32,179 nt of DNA from an uncultured Lachnospiraceae bacterium (GTDB lineage: Bacteria; Bacillota; Clostridia; Lachnospirales; Lachnospiraceae), in assembly GCA_944376425.1 (NCBI GenBank), contig CALWCS010000124.1, positions 1-32,179 on the forward strand, in the 5' to 3' direction. Shown here one piece after another: positions 7,247-15,328 of the stretch; within the stretch, counting starts at the first letter, position 1, and every line of letters begins with the position of its first letter. Both the position numbers and the translations under genes were made by a program. A model generated the notes under the pieces. It had not been told where the DNA came from. It did no database searches and saw nothing but the letters and a program-made list of their open reading frames with translations.

Positions 7247-8038
7247 TTATTCTGCTTCTGCCTCAGCTTCAGCATCTGTTGCTTCGGTCTGGGTATGGTT
7301 TGCAATAAACTCATCAATCTTTCCTTCTTCTTTCAACTGTGCGATCACTTTATTGATCTCATCTAACATTTCCTGATTGCCTTTTTGAACTGCAATCGCA
7401 TACTGATCTTGGAACAGAGGGTCTCCTTCTAAAATCATCAGTTCCGGATTTTGTGAAACCAGATCCTGTGCCGGCAGTTCGTCCATAATAATGCAGTCTA
7501 CCTTGTCATTTTTCAGATCTTCTGCCGCCATTGCGAATTTTGTATAGCGTACTACTTCTGCCGGCTCTGCATTATCCGGATTCGATACCCAGATATCCGC
7601 AATATTTCCCTGCTGTACTGCTACGATTTTATCTTTCAATGCTTCTGAAGTCGGAGCCTCTACCATCGGGTTTTCTTTATTTACGACAACTACCTCTGTG
7701 GAATCTACATATCTGTCGGAGAAATCCATTGCCTCTTCTCTCTCTTCATTTACAGAAATACCTGCGATTGCAAAGTCTACCATTCCCTGCTGTACTGCCA
7801 GCAACGCTGCATCAAAATCCATATTCTGAATCACTAAATTTCTTCCCATATCATCTGCAATTGCCTGAGCAATATCAATATCCACACCGACAATCTGATC
7901 GCCCTTCATATATTCATACGGAGCAAATCCTGCCTCTGTAGCAATAATCAGATCTTCCTTTTCCTCTGCCATTACAACCGTACTGCATGCCATTGCCATA
8001 ACTGCGGCTGTCAGTGCAATTACTTTTAATTTTTTCAT
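7247..8038 (-). CDS. Polar amino-acid ABC transporter substrate-binding protein
   Basis: Secreted solute receptor of 263 residues in the type-2 periplasmic-binding fold (SBP_bac_3). A signal peptide is clear: KKLK, a hydrophobic core, then a VMA/EEKED cleavage site. A Cys at about 18 (MAMAC) is only a poor lipobox, so it may be a lipoprotein or may be released. Typical motifs follow: TEAGFAPYEYMKGDQIVGVDIDIAQAI (broken here: TEAGFAPYEY, then GVDIDIAQAI), DFAIAGISVNEEREEAMDFS and VQKGNQEMLDEINKVI. The C-terminus is a short Ala/Glu repeat. It is the first gene of the operon, with its own promoter at 8094-8121 and GGAGG ahead of the ATG. Confidence 0.93.
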   Translation of the reverse strand: MKKLKVIALTAAVMAMACSTVVMAEEKEDLIIATEAGFAPYEYMKGDQIVGVDIDIAQAIADDMGRNLVIQNMDFDAALLAVQQGMVDFAIAGISVNEEREEAMDFSDRYVDSTEVVVVNKENPMVEAPTSEALKDKIVAVQQGNIADIWVSNPDNAEPAEVVRYTKFAMAAEDLKNDKVDCIIMDELPAQDLVSQNPELMILEGDPLFQDQYAIAVQKGNQEMLDEINKVIAQLKEEGKIDEFIANHTQTEATDAEAEAEAE

Positions 8039-8093
8039 GATACCTATCCTCCTGTAGTGTTCTATTTTTAATTGTTTTCTGAACTATAGTATC

Positions 8094-8121
8094 ATTCTAG
8101 CATCTTCCAGAAATTTTTCAA
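8094..8121 (-). promoter_or_regulatory. Promoter of the amino-acid ABC operon
   Basis: Minus strand: -35 TTGAAA (8116-8121), 16-bp spacer, -10 TAGAAT (8094-8099) with an extended TGC just before it. It sits immediately downstream of the MoxR gene, where I see no terminator, so read-through from that operon is possible. Confidence 0.6.
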
Positions 8122-8150
8122 GCATAATTATAAGTTTTTTCGATTTTTTA

Positions 8151-9725
8151 TCACTTTTGATATTTCGCAATCTCTTTCAACACTTCCCGGCGTGTCTCTG
8201 AAAACAGCAATTCCCTGTGATATACAAAAAAAGCATCACATCCAAATTCGCTGATAAATCGTACAGCATCATAGTTTTTAGAAAGAGCCGTCACAAAAAT
8301 TACCATCTCCTGACTTAATCCAAACATTTCCTCAATGAAAGAAAATCCATATTCCAATGCCTGACTGCCTATCTGAACTTTTTGTTTTCTCCGATTTACC
8401 TGCTCTTGAAATTGTCGTTTGATCCATGCAAAACTTTCTTCAGGATCGTGCACAGCTTCTTTCTTTAATCCTTCTTCATATTCTTGCAAAATCTGAATTA
8501 TTTTTCTCTCTGTCCTTGCCTCTCTTTCTTCTATCAAGTTAGCGTTTTCTTTGATTTTTAAAATTCTTTTTCTCTCAACGCGCCATTCTCCTATCAATTC
8601 CGATGTCTGTCTTTTTAACTCTTCTAAAATCGGAGCTTTCATCTTTTTGAGAATCTCATACAACGTAGTGGTCAGCTCATCTTCTTGCACAGCTTCTTTT
8701 AAAATCGTTTCTAATTTCTCCGTTAAATGATGAACCACATTGATCCTTTCGTCAAAAGGCGCTCCGCTTAACTTCCGGTATGTGTCTTTTGGCGCATTTC
8801 CCTTTAAGATCCCCGCAATATCATATTCTTTTTTATATTTATAATAAAGAGCCAGATATAGAGCAAAATCATGTGCCGTCTCTTCTCTTTGCAGATACTG
8901 TACTATCAGACTTTCTCCTGCCTTCTCTCCCATCTCTTCATACGACCAAAGCATTTCCGAAAGATCTTCCCAGCCTCTTGCCGTTACAAACTGGAGACCG
9001 TCTGCAGTATTTTCTACACAGTAAAACTGATCCTTTTTTGCATCCAGGTAGGATAAAATAGCACCGTGAATTCCATATCTCTCCGCATAAGAGCGCCATG
9101 CTTCAAAATCCGTCTCAATTTCAATCTTTCTCATCCGATCCATCGTAGCTAAGTCAAATTCCCGAACTGCCTTGTTATATTCCGGAGGGTTTCCTGCCGC
9201 GACAATCACCCATCCTCCTGGAATTTTATGATTTCCAAAGCTTTTATACTGTAAAAACTGAAGCATTGCCGGAGCAAGTGTCTCAGAAACACAGTTAATT
9301 TCATCTAAAAACAAAATTCCTTCTTTGCATCCGGTCTCTTCCATTTTTTCATAGACAGAGGCAATAATCTCACTCATCGTATAATCCGTTACGGTATATG
9401 TCCGTCCCTGATACGTTTTCTTTTCAATCTCAGGCAGACCAATGGCACTTTGTCTTGTATGATGCGTCATAGTATAGGATACAAGTCCTACATGGCATGC
9501 TTTTGCCGCCTGTTCTACAATCGCAGTCTTTCCGATTCCGGGTGCGCCTATCAGAAAAACCGGTCTTTGCCGTATCAGCGGAATTTTATACTGTCCCGTC
9601 TCATCTTTTCTCGTATATACTTTTACGGTACGAATCAATTCTTCCTTTGCCTCCTGAATATTCAATTCTTTTTCCTGCCACTCAAAATATTGGCAAATAT
9701 ACTCATATTTTACCCATTTATCCAT
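8151..9725 (-). CDS. MoxR-type AAA+ ATPase
   Basis: Cytoplasmic AAA+ ATPase of the AAA_5/MoxR class. Walker A is GAPGIGKT (residues 60-67) and Walker B ILFLDEIN (about 137-144). A THHTRQSAIGLPEI segment and the sensor region GNPPEYNKAVREFDLATMDRM follow. The second half (about 300-524) is long, helical and unassigned, with charged coiled-coil character near 390-450. MoxR proteins usually act as chaperone-like remodelers with a VWA-domain partner; here that partner is the next gene upstream. Start choice is uncertain. ATG 9725 has no clear ribosome site but overlaps a possible small frame. TTG 9665 has AGGA at seven bases and gives MNIQEAKEELIRTV, closer to relatives as I recall them. The client is unknown. 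Confidence 0.85.
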   Translation of the reverse strand: MDKWVKYEYICQYFEWQEKELNIQEAKEELIRTVKVYTRKDETGQYKIPLIRQRPVFLIGAPGIGKTAIVEQAAKACHVGLVSYTMTHHTRQSAIGLPEIEKKTYQGRTYTVTDYTMSEIIASVYEKMEETGCKEGILFLDEINCVSETLAPAMLQFLQYKSFGNHKIPGGWVIVAAGNPPEYNKAVREFDLATMDRMRKIEIETDFEAWRSYAERYGIHGAILSYLDAKKDQFYCVENTADGLQFVTARGWEDLSEMLWSYEEMGEKAGESLIVQYLQREETAHDFALYLALYYKYKKEYDIAGILKGNAPKDTYRKLSGAPFDERINVVHHLTEKLETILKEAVQEDELTTTLYEILKKMKAPILEELKRQTSELIGEWRVERKRILKIKENANLIEEREARTERKIIQILQEYEEGLKKEAVHDPEESFAWIKRQFQEQVNRRKQKVQIGSQALEYGFSFIEEMFGLSQEMVIFVTALSKNYDAVRFISEFGCDAFFVYHRELLFSETRREVLKEIAKYQK

Positions 9726-9855
9726 ACAGATGCTGCTTATCTTTTGGTGAACCTTTTGTATCTTTAATAACCTGTTTTCGTATATTTTGCCGAGTGACTT
9801 CTCCTTTCTTTTTATTTTTATGTCTTTTAAATCTTTGTATTTCCTCGATAGACAA
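9718..9855 (-). CDS. Possible 45-residue basic protein, or frameshifted C-terminal extension of the VWA protein
   Basis: The 176-base gap between the VWA gene and the MoxR gene holds an open frame that starts inside the VWA gene's last codons and runs to a TAA overlapping the MoxR ATG. It includes SQKNWEDDLWIKEVRKTV and then LSIEEIQRFKRHKNKKKGE..., ending KDKQHLYG. There is no ATG; the only ordinary start is TTG at 9855, with a weak AAGAG upstream. The frame is +1 relative to the VWA gene, so losing one A from the AAAAA run at its end would fuse the two. A chance A-rich open frame is also possible. Low confidence. Confidence 0.3.
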   Translation of the reverse strand: MSIEEIQRFKRHKNKKKGEVTRQNIRKQVIKDTKGSPKDKQHLYG

Positions 9856-9901
9856 TACGGTTCTCTTTTTTACTGTTTTTCTGACTTCTTTGATCCATAA
9901 A

Positions 9902-11263
9902 TCATCTTCCCAATTTTTCTGACTCCAGCAAAACTTTCACTGCCCAAGCCGGAACCTTAACCTCTTTTGCTTCTTCCTGCAAAAATACAAATGCCGCTTC
10001 ATAATCCGGCTTTTTTTTAGGAAATGTCCCATATCCGTCCGTAAAATAAATCATTCCTTTTAAATTTCGCAGCTGTTTTTTGAACCTCAGACTTTCTATG
10101 TAAGAAAATACAGGACAAAAATCCGTTCCGCCAAGTCCTTTTGCTTCAAAATTCTTCAAATAATTTCGAAAACTTTCTTTATCTGTCACGCAGATGTCTT
10201 CTTGAATTTCATTGTCACACTGGATCAAATGGAGATTCATCTTTTCAAAAAAATTTCCCTGTTCCAAAACTGTCATAGTTTCTGCTAAAAACTGTTCAAT
10301 CAAACCACGATTACAAGATGCTGACGTATCAATTGCAATCACAAATTCTTCCAATTTTTTTTCTTCTCTGTATTCCAGAGGTTCTATCATCGGTATATTG
10401 CCGTACATCTTCAGACCATATTGGTAAAAACCATAGTCGAAACTGTCCATATCTACTTTTAGCTGTTCTTTCACTGTCATAAATTTCTGCAAAAAGCTTC
10501 GATAATCATATTGTTTTCGATTTGCATAAGAAATCTGCCGTTTTAGATTCCCTGTATGATTTTCTCCCTCTTTCGCAAACAGTTCCAGATTCATCAAAAT
10601 TTTTTGACTGATCTGTTTCCACTTTTTTTTGCCTTTTTCTGACTCTCCTTCCTCCTGAGTATGTTTTCCGCCATCCTTTCCAGCACGTTCTGTCGTCTCT
10701 TCTTTGTCTTCTTCAGCGGTATCTTTATCAGGATACCAAAACGTATGATCGTCTCCGATAAATAAATTTGATATCTGCTCTACTTCTTTTTGACTGCATT
10801 TTTCCTTCAGCCATACTTCTGCTTTTTCCGCCGTCATGTTTTGTTGAGATTCAAAAAAACGCTCATACCAATACTGTCTTTCTTTTAAATTCAAATCTGA
10901 CCTTTTTTTGATGTTGAGCTGGTCTATCGTATACTCCACTGCAAAATCACAGGCTGTATTCCAGACAAAGGAATCTTTCATTTTAGTATGATGCCAGTGC
11001 AGAAAAATTCCATGCAAAATTAAATGGAGATACGTTTGCTTAACCTTTCTTTCATTTTCCTGATACCATAGAAAAATTTGATCGTCATTGTAGAAAATTG
11101 TATTTCCATCCGTCCCGATTCCGCAAATCTTCTGTTTGTTTTCAAACTCCCCTTCTCCTAACGCGCAATCTAAAAACGGCATCTCCAGATACAATTCATT
11201 TCTAGCCTGCGTCAAAATTTTTTCGGCAAGTTTTTTCTTTTTTTCTTCTGCTTCACAATTCAA
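9902..11263 (-). CDS. VWA-like DUF2201 protein, MoxR partner
   Basis: 453 residues. The N-terminal part matches the putative metallopeptidase domain paired with VWA-like DUF2201 proteins (HLILHGIFLHWHH at 80-92, then WNTACDFAVEYTID). The position of the zincin Glu is Leu81, so peptidase activity is doubtful. A charged linker spans about 180-220. The C-terminal VWA-like domain keeps the metal-site residues: DTSAS (312-316), T380 in GLGGTD and D409 in YFTDGYG. Such proteins pair with MoxR ATPases as adaptors. Start choice: a TTG at 11263 follows AGAGGA by eight bases and overlaps the preceding gene by 11 bases, implying coupled translation. The last codons overlap a possible +1 frame described separately. 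Confidence 0.85.
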   Translation of the reverse strand: MNCEAEEKKKKLAEKILTQARNELYLEMPFLDCALGEGEFENKQKICGIGTDGNTIFYNDDQIFLWYQENERKVKQTYLHLILHGIFLHWHHTKMKDSFVWNTACDFAVEYTIDQLNIKKRSDLNLKERQYWYERFFESQQNMTAEKAEVWLKEKCSQKEVEQISNLFIGDDHTFWYPDKDTAEEDKEETTERAGKDGGKHTQEEGESEKGKKKWKQISQKILMNLELFAKEGENHTGNLKRQISYANRKQYDYRSFLQKFMTVKEQLKVDMDSFDYGFYQYGLKMYGNIPMIEPLEYREEKKLEEFVIAIDTSASCNRGLIEQFLAETMTVLEQGNFFEKMNLHLIQCDNEIQEDICVTDKESFRNYLKNFEAKGLGGTDFCPVFSYIESLRFKKQLRNLKGMIYFTDGYGTFPKKKPDYEAAFVFLQEEAKEVKVPAWAVKVLLESEKLGR

Positions 11264-11561
11264 AATTTTTGTCCTCTCTCGGAAAATGATGGTACTGATA
11301 GTCCAACAAATAATTTAATGTCTCTGGTTTTTGTCCTCTGTTGGCAATATCGATAAAATCTTTGATATTTTCAGCCGTAATCCATGCCATCTTCGCGCAC
11401 TGCTCAAGTCCTGGTACATTTTCTTGTTCAATCATCACCATCACCGCAGGTCTTAGACGAAAATGAAGATATTGTTTTTCTTCTTCAGAAAGTTGATTCG
11501 GATCATCTGTAAAACGTTCTGTCAATTCTTTTAGTTTTCGTTCTTCCTGGTAACTGTTCAT
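11253..11561 (-). CDS. Small helical protein of the MoxR/VWA operon
   Basis: 102 residues, soluble, predicted all helical, no signal or membrane segment. The C-terminal half (CAKMAWITAENIKDFIDIA, then KPETLNYLLDYQYHHF) has the helix-turn-helix spacing of an ankyrin-like or related helical-repeat unit, as if it were a binding module. It is the first gene of the operon, has AGGAGA before its ATG, and overlaps the VWA gene by 11 bases, so the products are likely made together in a fixed ratio. I do not recognise a named family. The natural inference is an accessory subunit or regulator of the MoxR/VWA pair. Confidence 0.75.
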   Translation of the reverse strand: MNSYQEERKLKELTERFTDDPNQLSEEEKQYLHFRLRPAVMVMIEQENVPGLEQCAKMAWITAENIKDFIDIANRGQKPETLNYLLDYQYHHFPREDKNFEL

Positions 11562-11623
11562 TTTCTCGTCTCCTATCTTTTCAATTTTTATAGCGCCGTA
11601 CTTACTATATGATTACGGAAAAA

Positions 11624-11646
11624 AGAATCCTGCTTTGCAGGATTCT
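11624..11646 (-). terminator. Intrinsic terminator of the ModA-like gene
   Basis: Perfect 10-bp stem (AGAATCCTGC/GCAGGATTCT) with a TTT (AAA) loop, followed on the minus strand by TTTTTTCCG. It separates the ModA-like gene from the MoxR/VWA operon. No convincing promoter for that operon is visible in the remaining 60 bases. Confidence 0.88.
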
Positions 11647-11670
11647 CTCCTTTTTATTTCTCCCTATCCC

Positions 11671-13026
11671 TTATGATTCCACAGTACAGGAAAATCCATA
11701 TTTTTGAAAAATCTCTGCCGCTTCCTCTGATTCCAGATATTGTAAAAATTCAGAAGTTTTGTCCGTCTTTTCCAATCTGCTTTCGTCTGTTTCTTTTGCT
11801 GTGCCGCAGTAATAGTAGACAGGTTCAGACGTTATCCGTTCTGGCGCTTTCGCTATCACTTCTACTAATCCCTGTGCATTTGCAGCATCTGTTCCATAAA
11901 CAATCCCCAGTTCACTGCTTTGTGTACTGACTGCTGCCATCACTGCATTTGCGTTTCCTACCTCGCTTAAATCCATTTCCGTAACCTGTTCATAAATTCC
12001 AAAGTTTTCTAAAACCTCTCTTGTCGCTTTTCCAAGAGAAGTAGAAGATTCTGCGATCGTAAAATCCTGCGCTTGCGGAATCTGCTCAAAACTGCTGACC
12101 TGACTATCACCATCTTCTATCTGAATCAATACAATCGGATCTTCTGCTATCACTTGAATCGAATCTTCCTCTAGTTTTTCTTCCCGGGCAAGTGTTTGCA
12201 AATATTCCAACGATGAACTTAAGTAGACATCATACGGCTGACCGTTTTGTATTTCTTCATACAAAACATTTTCTTCTTGTATATTTAATACTACAGAAAT
12301 ATTCGGATTCTTTTCTTCATACAACTGTTTGATCTCATCTGCTGTCTGTTCCAGAGCTGCTGTTGCAAAGAGATACAACTCTTCCTTTTGTATCTGTTCT
12401 TCTGTTTCCGTTTCTGTCTGTTTCTGTGTCTCCGTCTCTCTCTGTGTTTCTGTTTGTCTTTGTGTCTCCGTCTGTCTCTGTGTCTCCGTCTGATCAGGGT
12501 CTGACGTTTCCGGTTCCGTACTGGCTGGAGGCTGCTCCGGTAACGTCTCTGGTTCCGCATCGACTGGAAATTGCTCCGGTAATGTTTCTGGTTCTGTCTC
12601 TGACGGATTTTTTCTTCGAATTAGAGAATCTAGCCTCAACGTCTCCCATTCTGTCTCTTCTGTCTGTGGATCTGTCACAGTTTCTCCTCCTGCATTTTTT
12701 CTTTGAATCAGAGATCCTTGATATTCCGGATTTTCTGTCTCTTCTTCCGTCTGTGTCTCTTTTTTATTTTTTGTCTCGATCAGAGATTTCTGTTGAGTTT
12801 CACTTTCTGTCTCTTTGTCCGTTGTCTTGGTATTTGTTTCTTTCGTTTCTGTCTCTTTCGATTCTTCTAACTCTTCTGTCTGTATCTGTTGTATTCTCGC
12901 AGTCTGCTCTGTCTGTATCTTTTCATCACTCAGTGTTTCCCTGCTTCTGTCACTTTGATATTTCCAAACCACTGCGACTGCTGCGAGAAGTACTGCTGTA
13001 CATATGCCCATTATTTTTTTCTTCAT
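11671..13026 (-). CDS. Membrane-anchored ModA-like (molybdate-type) solute-binding protein with repetitive linker
   Basis: 451 residues from the ATG at 13026, which has AGGAG seven bases upstream; an earlier in-frame start at 13059 lacks one. An N-terminal membrane segment (5-22) has no lipobox. A 190-residue linker rich in Thr, Glu and Gln follows. It has three SLIxxKN motifs (near 81, 105 and 134), a repeated EPETLPEQ, and TETQRQ-type hexamers at 180-207. The C-terminal domain (about 217-451) resembles ModA: LYLFATAALEQTADEI, PYDVYLSSSLEYLQTL, a central GKATREVLENFGIY and QKYGFSC near the end. No ModB or ModC gene is adjacent, so its role is unclear: an orphan receptor or surface-displayed sensor is possible. 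Its own promoter and terminator make it monocistronic. Confidence 0.8.
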   Translation of the reverse strand: MKKKIMGICTAVLLAAVAVVWKYQSDRSRETLSDEKIQTEQTARIQQIQTEELEESKETETKETNTKTTDKETESETQQKSLIETKNKKETQTEEETENPEYQGSLIQRKNAGGETVTDPQTEETEWETLRLDSLIRRKNPSETEPETLPEQFPVDAEPETLPEQPPASTEPETSDPDQTETQRQTETQRQTETQRETETQKQTETETEEQIQKEELYLFATAALEQTADEIKQLYEEKNPNISVVLNIQEENVLYEEIQNGQPYDVYLSSSLEYLQTLAREEKLEEDSIQVIAEDPIVLIQIEDGDSQVSSFEQIPQAQDFTIAESSTSLGKATREVLENFGIYEQVTEMDLSEVGNANAVMAAVSTQSSELGIVYGTDAANAQGLVEVIAKAPERITSEPVYYYCGTAKETDESRLEKTDKTSEFLQYLESEEAAEIFQKYGFSCTVES

Positions 13027-13137
13027 AGATATACTCCTATCCAACCCTGTCCTGCACATTCCTGTTTTGAGGAACCCCCTTCGGCAAGTCAGTGTCTTTA
13101 TGCGTCAATTCGTTTCCTTCCTCCATGCGTTATCTCT

Positions 13138-13166
13138 ATTTTAGTGAACCTTCTTCCATTTGTCAA
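13138..13166 (-). promoter_or_regulatory. Sigma-A promoter of the ModA-like gene
   Basis: Minus strand: consensus -35 TTGACA (13161-13166), 17-bp spacer, -10 TAAAAT (13138-13143). It predicts a leader of about 105 nt before the ATG at 13026. Confidence 0.8.
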
Positions 13167-13255
13167 TGACAGAGCCATAGATTCCCATTCTAAGCAGCGC
13201 GATTTTACAGCAAATCTCTTTTCTTGTTTCCGCATGATAAAATCTTTTATACAAA

Positions 13256-13294
13256 AAGACACATCCTTCGGATTTTTTCCTATAGATGTGTCTT
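13256..13294 (-). terminator. Intrinsic terminator of the xpt-aspartokinase operon
   Basis: AAGACACATC/GATGTGTCTT stem of 10 bp with a small GGA/TCC inner stem in the loop, followed on the minus strand by TTTGTATAAAAG. It begins about 13 bases after the aspartokinase stop. Confidence 0.75.
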
Positions 13295-13307
13295 CCCCCG
13301 TCACCAG

Positions 13308-14627
13308 TTACAGTTGGATTGTCACAAAAATATCATAAATTGCTTTAATCGCCGTCTCAAAATCTCTGTTGCTGACACCGATAATAATATTCAGTTCGCT
13401 GGAACCCTGATCAATCATTTTTACATTCACATTTGCATGAGCCAAAGCAGAAAAAATTCTTCCTGCAGTTCCTCTTGTTGCTCTCATTCCTCTTCCTACT
13501 ACTGCAACTAATGCCAAATCAGCCTCCAGATCAATTAAATCCGGATTGACAGCACGATGCAGTTCCGCTAAAATTTTCTGTTCTTTCTCCTCAAATTCGT
13601 TTTGATGGACAAATACAGAAAGCGTATCAATCCCAGACGGAATATGTTCAAAAGAAATTCCGTTTTCTTCAAACACGCTAAGTACCTTTCTGCCAAATCC
13701 AATCTCAGAATTCATCATATCTTTTTCAATATTAATTGCGACAAATCCCTTTTTCCCTGCAATACCAGTAATCGTATATTTCGGTTGTCTGCATGTACTC
13801 TCCACAATCAGAGTTCCCGGATCTTCTGGTTTATTTGTATTTTTAATATTAATCGGTATTCCCATACTTCGTACCGGGAAAATTGCCTCTTCATGCAGAA
13901 CCGTAGCTCCCATATAAGAGAGTTCTCTTAACTCTCGATACGTAATCGTTTCAATTACTTCGGGATTAAAGATAATCTTTGGATCAGAAACTAAAAATCC
14001 AGAAACATCCGTCCAGTTTTCATACAGATCAGCACATACTGCCTTTGCCACAATAGAACCTGTGATATCAGAACCTCCTCTGGAAAATGTCTTAACCTTT
14101 CCATTTTCCATTGCTCCGTAAAAGCCGGGAATCACTGCATTGTCTGTATTTTGCAGTCTTGGCTGCAGTTTTTCCATTGTCTTTTCGTCATCATACGCTC
14201 CATTTTCGTCAAACACTATCACATCTGCCGCATCGATAAACTCGTATCCCAGATAATTTGCCATAATCAAACCATTTAAGTATTCTCCGCGTGATGCCGC
14301 ATAGTCTTTTCCCGCTCCTGCCTTAAACTGCTCCTCTATTTTGTCAAATTCATGATCCAGAGAAAGATCAAGATTCAATCCATGGATAATCTCTTCATAC
14401 CGCTCTTTAATTGCCTTAAAATGATTGGAAAAAGATTCTCCTTTTTCTGCTGCCTCATAGCAGCGGTACAGCATGTCCGTCACCTTTGTGTCTTTATCAA
14501 ACCGCTTTCCGGGTGCCGACGGCACTACGTATCTTCTGGATTCATCTGCATGAATGATCTCTCCTACTTTATGAAACTGCTCTGCACTCGCCAAAGAGCT
14601 TCCGCCAAACTTCACTACTTTTTTCAT
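13308..14627 (-). CDS. Aspartate kinase
   Basis: Phosphorylates aspartate, the first step toward lysine, threonine, methionine and diaminopimelate. The amino-acid kinase domain (about 1-280) opens with VVKFGGSSLASAEQF, has SRGGSDITGSIVAKAV and includes WTDVSGFLVSDPKI. Two C-terminal ACT domains (about 300-439) carry NIEKDMMNSEIGFGRKVLS and VAVVGRGMRATRGTAGRIF, so feedback inhibition by an end-product amino acid is expected. At 439 residues it is the class found in Clostridia and Bacteroidetes; which paralogue is not decidable here. The ATG follows GGAGGA. It lies 22 bases after xpt with no terminator between, so it is probably co-transcribed with that purine-salvage gene. Confidence 0.93.
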   Translation of the reverse strand: MKKVVKFGGSSLASAEQFHKVGEIIHADESRRYVVPSAPGKRFDKDTKVTDMLYRCYEAAEKGESFSNHFKAIKERYEEIIHGLNLDLSLDHEFDKIEEQFKAGAGKDYAASRGEYLNGLIMANYLGYEFIDAADVIVFDENGAYDDEKTMEKLQPRLQNTDNAVIPGFYGAMENGKVKTFSRGGSDITGSIVAKAVCADLYENWTDVSGFLVSDPKIIFNPEVIETITYRELRELSYMGATVLHEEAIFPVRSMGIPINIKNTNKPEDPGTLIVESTCRQPKYTITGIAGKKGFVAINIEKDMMNSEIGFGRKVLSVFEENGISFEHIPSGIDTLSVFVHQNEFEEKEQKILAELHRAVNPDLIDLEADLALVAVVGRGMRATRGTAGRIFSALAHANVNVKMIDQGSSELNIIIGVSNRDFETAIKAIYDIFVTIQL

Positions 14628-14649
14628 GAAAATTTTTCCTCCATTCTTT

Positions 14650-15240
14650 CTATCTCACACTTTCTTCACGGAATACTATTGTCCCATCTGCCGCATTCAT
14701 ATCATCTACAATCGCAAGAGATTCCACCTGAATTCCTCTATTGCGAATCAATCTGCCTCCATCTTGAAACCCTTTTTCAATTACAATTCCAACGCCCTCT
14801 ACGATTGCTCCGGCACCCTCCAAAATATCGAGCAGTCCGTTTACTGCACATCCATTTGCCAAAAAGTCGTCAATAATCAAAATGTGTTCTCCCTCTTTTA
14901 GATATTTTTTTGATACCATTACATCATAAGTCTTTTTGTGGGTAAACGACTCAATTTTTGTGATAAATGATTCTCCGTCTAGATTTACACTCTGGCTCTT
15001 TTTTGCAAATACTACCGGAACATGAAAATATTGCGCAGCAATACATGCAACTCCGATTCCGGAAGATTCAATCGTTAAAATCTTATCCACTTTTTTATCC
15101 GTAAAACGGCGCTTGAATTCTTTTCCTATTTCGTTGAGCAGTTCAATATCCATCTGGTGATTTAAGAACTGATCTACTTTCAAAACATTTCCCTCTTTTA
15201 CGATTCCATCTTTGCGAATTCGTTCTTTTAAAAGTTCCAT
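14650..15240 (-). CDS. xpt: Xanthine phosphoribosyltransferase
   Basis: Purine-salvage enzyme that makes XMP from xanthine and PRPP. It is 196 residues from the ATG at 15240, which has GAGAGGA upstream; a longer frame to 15306 has no ribosome site. The start [14 protein letters not shown] and length are typical of Xpt. The PRPP-binding loop is [12 protein letters not shown], and the base-recognition region includes [14 protein letters not shown] and [14 protein letters not shown]. It heads an operon with aspartokinase and has its own promoter. In many Firmicutes xpt is under a guanine riboswitch; the roughly 80-nt leader here lacks that motif. Confidence 0.94.
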   Translation of the reverse strand: MELLKERIRKDGIVKEGNVLKVDQFLNHQMDIELLNEIGKEFKRRFTDKKVDKILTIESSGIGVACIAAQYFHVPVVFAKKSQSVNLDGESFITKIESFTHKKTYDVMVSKKYLKEGEHILIIDDFLANGCAVNGLLDILEGAGAIVEGVGIVIEKGFQDGGRLIRNRGIQVESLAIVDDMNAADGTIVFREESVR

Positions 15241-15328
15241 CTTTCCGTTCCTCTCCCTATAAGCAGTGTGCCACTCATTGTCTAAAATCAGCAGAATTGC
15301 GGTCACTTTATTTCAAGATATAGAAGGG

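Larger units (their letters stand above)
13027..13307. other. Leader and intergenic DNA between the ModA-like and aspartokinase genes
   Basis: This holds a leader of about 105 bases for the ModA-like gene, its promoter (13138-13166) and the aspartokinase terminator (13256-13294). The leader has a TTCCT/AGGAA hairpin and a G-rich run but matches no riboswitch class I know. An open frame at 13098-13304 crosses both the promoter and the terminator and is not taken as a gene. Confidence 0.55.

Noticed and set aside
12400..12500. CRISPR-like or minisatellite array
   Set aside because: The repeat units are 18-bp codon repeats within a coding linker, with no unique spacers.
12291..13028. Long open frames on both strands over the ModA-like linker
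   Set aside because: They are shadows caused by the simple Thr/Glu/Gln repeats; the real frame has a promoter, a ribosome site and a recognisable domain.
13098..13304. 68-residue minus-strand open frame upstream of the ModA-like gene
   Set aside because: It spans both a consensus promoter and the aspartokinase terminator, and has no ribosome site; chance open frame.
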